From positions 1 through 33,721 of the forward strand of contig JBMSQB010000049.1 in assembly GCA_049423065.1 (NCBI GenBank): 33,721 nucleotides of DNA, in the 5' to 3' direction. Positions within the stretch are counted from its first letter, which is position 1. Each line of letters begins with the position of its first letter. Positions 30,646 to 33,721 of this stretch are shown here, one piece after another. The position numbers were made by a program, and so were the translations under genes. Under the pieces are notes generated by a model. The model was not told where the DNA came from. It saw only the letters and a list, made by a program, of their open reading frames with translations, and did not search any database. Source of the DNA: SYIM01 sp041182885 (GTDB taxonomy: Bacteria; Pseudomonadota; Gammaproteobacteria; Burkholderiales; Burkholderiaceae_E).

Positions 30646-32241
30646 TTACGTGAAGCGACGGATCAGATCGTCTTTGCGCACTTTGCCGGTGATGGTGAGC
30701 GGCAGGTCACGCTCCTCGATCACCAGAAACTGTTTCGGTCGCTTGTAGCGGGCCAGTTCGCGGGCGCACAAAGCCCGCACGGCCTCGAGATCGATGATCG
30801 CCCCATGCTTGGGCACCACCACTGCGCCAAAGACTTCATCGAGCTCGGGATCAGGCAGCGGCACACAATAGGCCGCCATCACGCCGGGGTGCCCGGTGAG
30901 CACCTGCTCCACCTCGACAGGCGACACATTCATGCCACCGGTCTTGATCATTTCCTTGATCCGACCCCGGAAGTACAGGTGCCCGGTGGGTCCGAACAGC
31001 CCGAGATCGCCCGTGCGGAAGTAGCCCCGCTCATCGAAGGCTTCGCGGGTGCGCTCGGGGTCCTTGTAATACTCCTTGAGCACATGGCCCTTGACGCGAA
31101 TTTCTCCGATGTCGCCGGGTTCGCATTCATGGCCAGTGGTGTTGTCGATCACCCGGATGTCAAAGCCTTCCAGTGGCCTGCCGATGCTTGATAGCCTCAG
31201 ATCAAGATCGTCGCCGGCGTCGGTCACCGAGCAGTTGCCATAGGTTTCGGTGAGCCCGTAGATGTTGCAGATCTCGGTGAGGCCGGCATCGACCAGCCGT
31301 CGGATCTGATCCGGCGTGCCGATCGTGGCGCCGCCCCGCATGGTGCGAAGCCGCTCTCGCCGATAACCGGGTGTGCTGAGGAGCGCCTCGGCCATATTGG
31401 GCGTGCCATAGAACATCGTGCAGCGTTCACGCTCGATCAGCTGGAGCGCCACCTCGGCATCAAAGCTTTCCTGCAGCACGATGCAGCCACCGTGGGTATA
31501 GAGGTTGAAGAGCGCGTTTTCGCACCCCAACCCCCAGAAGAGCGAGACGGCCAGCCACAGGCGGTCATGATGCGTGACGTGCTGGCGCTGGCCGATTCTC
31601 CACATGTTTTCGACCAGCCCCCGATGCTGAATCACCACGCCTTTGGGCAGCGCGGTGGAGCCCGAGGTGTAGAGGATGTAGGCGGGATCGTCGGGCTGTA
31701 CGGCCGACCGCGCTTCGTTCAGCCGGGACGCAGCGGCAGGATCGGGCTCGCGCATCGCATCGGTCCAGCGCAGATCGCCATCGCGCACATCGTCGCCCAC
31801 CACCAGCACGCGCTCGAGTTGAGGCAGTCGGGACTCGGCTCGCAGTTCGTCGATCATTGCGCGGTAATCATGGCGCAAAAACCGGCCGGTGGTGATGAGC
31901 AGTCGCGTGTCGGAATGCTCGAGCACATAGGCGAGTTCCCGTGCGGTCACCCAGGTGTTGACCGCCACCATCACCGCACCAATCGAGGTGATTGCAAAGT
32001 CGGCAATGATCCACTCGGGCAGGTTGCCCATCAGAACGGCCACCTTGTCGCCCTTGCGGATACCCGCCTGCAACAGAAACGACGCCGCCTGGTTCACCGC
32101 CCGCTCGATACCCTGGTAGGTGAAGCGGTGATGGGCACCCACCACCGCTTCGCGATCCGGATAGCGGTTCGCCATCTCGGCAACCAGCGCGGGGATGGTC
32201 AGGCTCTTTGGAGCCAGTTCGGGCGGGGCAGGCTTTTGCAT
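30646..32241 (-). CDS. AMP-forming acyl-CoA synthetase/ligase, second copy
   Basis: A 531-residue ANL ligase. The P-loop is YTSGSTALPKG (191-201), with Ala where Gly is usual; then NIYGLTETYGN, YFRTGDLGLFGPTGHLYFRGRIKEMIKTGG and the C-terminal LPLTITGKVRKDDL with the catalytic Lys. I start it at ATG 32241 (QKPAPPELAPKSL); a GTG at 32319 would add 26 non-conserved residues and lies upstream of the likely -10 box at 32278-32283. No good ribosome site precedes 32241. It differs clearly from the ligase at 14655, so two acids, or two stages, are activated. It heads the four-gene minus-strand unit. Confidence 0.9.
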   Translation of the reverse strand: MQKPAPPELAPKSLTIPALVAEMANRYPDREAVVGAHHRFTYQGIERAVNQAASFLLQAGIRKGDKVAVLMGNLPEWIIADFAITSIGAVMVAVNTWVTARELAYVLEHSDTRLLITTGRFLRHDYRAMIDELRAESRLPQLERVLVVGDDVRDGDLRWTDAMREPDPAAASRLNEARSAVQPDDPAYILYTSGSTALPKGVVIQHRGLVENMWRIGQRQHVTHHDRLWLAVSLFWGLGCENALFNLYTHGGCIVLQESFDAEVALQLIERERCTMFYGTPNMAEALLSTPGYRRERLRTMRGGATIGTPDQIRRLVDAGLTEICNIYGLTETYGNCSVTDAGDDLDLRLSSIGRPLEGFDIRVIDNTTGHECEPGDIGEIRVKGHVLKEYYKDPERTREAFDERGYFRTGDLGLFGPTGHLYFRGRIKEMIKTGGMNVSPVEVEQVLTGHPGVMAAYCVPLPDPELDEVFGAVVVPKHGAIIDLEAVRALCARELARYKRPKQFLVIEERDLPLTITGKVRKDDLIRRFT

Positions 32242-32258
32242 GATCGGGTTGGGCGACA

Positions 32259-32270
32259 CCCCAACTGGGG
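32259..32270. promoter_or_regulatory. Palindrome at the ligase transcription start
   Basis: CCCCAACTGGGG is a 5+5 palindrome with a 2-base centre. It sits just downstream of the predicted -10 box on the minus strand, about at the start of transcription, a usual place for a repressor site. It could be coincidence in GC-rich DNA. Confidence 0.3.
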
Positions 32271-32277
32271 CGCGGCA

Positions 32278-32283
32278 AGTATA
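32278..32283 (-). promoter_or_regulatory. -10 box (TATACT) for the second ligase unit
   Basis: On the minus strand TATACT matches five of six bases of the sigma-70 -10 consensus, preceded by TTTGCC, which is close to an extended -10. No good -35 hexamer lies 16-18 bases further upstream. A start near 32271 gives a 30-base leader to ATG 32241 and argues against the GTG at 32319. Confidence 0.4.
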
Positions 32284-32416
32284 GGCAAACCTGGCGCTGC
32301 GCGGCCATAACGGAATCACTTTCGGATCGGTGGCTTCTCAAGGGGCGGATCCGGTGCGATCCTTCGGACTGATCGGCGATGACCGACCGGGTCAGCCACA
32401 TATCTCGGAGATTGCA

Positions 32417-33310
32417 ATGAATCTGGGCTTCATCGGATTGGGAGCCATGGGTATTCCCATGGCCGAGCGCCTGCTCGATGCCGGGCACACGTTGATGGTG
32501 TTTGATGTCAACCCTGCTGCCGCCCAGGCCTTGGCCGCACGCGGCGTGAAGGTCGCCGCATCCGTGCGTGAGGTTGGCGACCAGGTGGACACGGTGCTCC
32601 TTTCGCTTCCCACCCCGCAGATCGTGAACGACGTGTGCACCTCGGCCACGGGATTGATTCACGGCAAGACGGTGCGAACCGTGGTGGACCTCTCCACGAC
32701 CGGCACCTCGATGGCGCGGTCGGTTCAGGCTGCGCTCGCTGCTCGGGGGATCGAGTTCATTGATTCGCCGGTATCAGGCGGGCGAAACGGCGCGATCAAG
32801 GGCACGCTCGCGGTGATGGTCTCCGGGCCGCAGGCAAGCTTTGACCGCCTGTCCGACGTGCTGCGGCATATCGGCAAGCTCTTCTACATTGGCGCCGAGC
32901 CAGGCATGGCGCAAACCATGAAGCTTGCCAACAATCTGGTCTCGGCAGCATCGATGGCCATCACCTCGGAGGCCGTGGCGATGGGGGTCAAAGCCGGGCT
33001 GGACCCCAAAATCATGATCGACGTGATCAACGCCGGGAGCGGCATGAATACCGCGAGCCGCGACAAATTTCCGAAGGCGGTGCTGCCGCGAACCTTCGAC
33101 TTCGGCTTTGCCACCGCGCTGATGTTCAAGGATGTCGATCTGTGCATGCGCGAGGCCGCGGGTCTGGGCGCCACCATGCCGGTGGCAGACGCCGTGCATG
33201 AAATCTGGCGACAAACCAATGAGGTGTATGGCGGCCCCCACGACTTCACGCGAATCGCCCAGTTTGTGGAGGCCAGAATGGGCGTGGTGATCAAACCAGC
33301 CAGGGATTGA
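32417..33310 (+). CDS. 3-Hydroxyisobutyrate dehydrogenase-like NAD(P)-dependent oxidoreductase
   Basis: A 297-residue beta-hydroxyacid dehydrogenase, which oxidises a 3-hydroxy acid or reduces the semialdehyde. The cofactor motif GLGAMG is at 7-12, the substrate-binding DSPVSGG at 116-122, and the catalytic Lys169 in MKLANNLV. The length matches the family (about 290-300). ATG 32417 has GGAG seven bases upstream; the open frame back to 32330 has no family similarity. It is divergent from the ligase unit. Related enzymes include tartronate semialdehyde and glyoxylate/succinic semialdehyde reductases, so the name is a family label only. Confidence 0.92.
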   Translation: MNLGFIGLGAMGIPMAERLLDAGHTLMVFDVNPAAAQALAARGVKVAASVREVGDQVDTVLLSLPTPQIVNDVCTSATGLIHGKTVRTVVDLSTTGTSMARSVQAALAARGIEFIDSPVSGGRNGAIKGTLAVMVSGPQASFDRLSDVLRHIGKLFYIGAEPGMAQTMKLANNLVSAASMAITSEAVAMGVKAGLDPKIMIDVINAGSGMNTASRDKFPKAVLPRTFDFGFATALMFKDVDLCMREAAGLGATMPVADAVHEIWRQTNEVYGGPHDFTRIAQFVEARMGVVIKPARD

Positions 33311-33323
33311 TACAGGGGGCGGA

Positions 33324-33721
33324 TCAGAGTTCGCGGGTCTCGAAGGTGCCCGGCAGGATCAGTTCGATCATCTCGCAGTCGTCGGAATAATCGAGCACCG
33401 TGTGCGGGATCGAATTGGGCTGGATCCAGCAGGCGCCGGCCTCGAAGCGCTCGCGACGGCCGTTGTATTCGCCCTCCATCCAGCCCTTGAGCATGTACAG
33501 GAACTGGAACTGGACGCCATGCACATGACGGATTGACACCACCGCCGGGTCGCAGGGGCCGTGCAGTCGAATGACATGCGCCTGAACCACGCCACCGGTT
33601 GCCTTGCTGATCCCCAGATCGCGGTACGAGGCATAGGAGCGAAGACCTTTACGGAACTGCTGACCTTTGTCGCTCGCGTGAACCGCCATGAATTTCTGCG
33701 GCTTCCAGCGGGTGAGGGCAG
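33324..33721 (-). CDS. Cupin-domain protein, probably 5'-truncated at the window edge
   Basis: A small single-domain cupin. The conserved first motif is RHVHGVQFQFLYMLKGWMEGEY with the metal ligands H-x-H; the Glu usually found four to five residues later is Gln. The second motif is PNSIPHTVLDY with one His. An ATG at 33689 would give 121 residues but has no ribosome site at the right distance. The frame stays open to the window end, and the codons upstream (TRWKPQKF) look like genuine protein, so the start probably lies outside. It converges on the hydroxyacid dehydrogenase with 13 bases between stops. It could be a small isomerase, dioxygenase or binding protein; no function is assigned. 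Confidence 0.8.
   Translation of the reverse strand, partial: ALTRWKPQKFMAVHASDKGQQFRKGLRSYASYRDLGISKATGGVVQAHVIRLHGPCDPAVVSIRHVHGVQFQFLYMLKGWMEGEYNGRRERFEAGACWIQPNSIPHTVLDYSDDCEMIELILPGTFETREL

Noticed and set aside
32242..32319. Upstream GTG start for the second ligase
   Set aside because: Extension not conserved-looking, and it lies upstream of the TATACT -10 box.
1..33721. Mobile elements, CRISPR arrays, tRNA/rRNA genes, phage genes
   Set aside because: None seen; no transposase, integrase, spaced direct repeats or tRNA-like folds were found on reading both strands.

Overview
The window is GC-rich, almost gap-free DNA with about 30 protein genes and no RNA gene, transposase, integrase or CRISPR array that I could see. 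Three unlinked Bug-family (TctC-type) periplasmic binding proteins, two branched-chain-amino-acid-type (HAAT) ABC transporters, many acyl-CoA enzymes and the codon usage fit a Betaproteobacterium, most likely Burkholderiales. That assignment is inference from gene content; there is no marker gene here.

Layout. (1) 2-601: 3' part of an SDR oxidoreductase. (2) 792-5465, plus strand: a complete HAAT transporter in the order binding protein, permease, fused permease-ATPase, ATPase, preceded by a near-consensus sigma-54 (-24/-12) element and a perfect upstream palindrome. (3) 5467-17146, minus strand: nine closely packed genes reading SDR, acyl-CoA ligase, LacI regulator, hyuA, hyuB, family III CoA-transferase, enoyl-CoA hydratase, Bug binding protein, enolase-superfamily enzyme. 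A CG-centred LacI-type palindrome lies just upstream of hyuA. (4) 17274-22585: two Bug binding proteins, each next to an unusual Asp/Glu-racemase-fold protein lacking both catalytic cysteines, then two classical SDRs. (5) 22810-28499, plus strand: a second complete HAAT transporter (permease, fused permease-ATPase, ATPase, binding protein) and a zinc-free quinone-reductase-like MDR enzyme. (6) 28527-32241, minus strand: acyl-CoA ligase, lactonase-type metallo-beta-lactamase, small SCP2-like hypothetical protein, alpha/beta hydrolase. (7) 32417-33310: a 3-hydroxyisobutyrate-dehydrogenase-like enzyme, then a convergent cupin at the right edge.

Taken together this looks like a catabolic region for imported small organic acids or their amides, lactones or cyclic derivatives. 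ABC and Bug proteins capture the substrate; HyuAB, the lactonase and the hydrolase would open or activate it; two ligases and a CoA-transferase make CoA esters; the hydratase, SDRs and hydroxyacid dehydrogenase would process them. No substrate can be named from sequence alone. The least ordinary items are the twice-repeated pairing of a Bug protein with a cysteine-less racemase-like protein, an SDR whose N-S-Y-K tetrad reads D-T-S-K, and the sigma-54 promoter architecture at 630-747.
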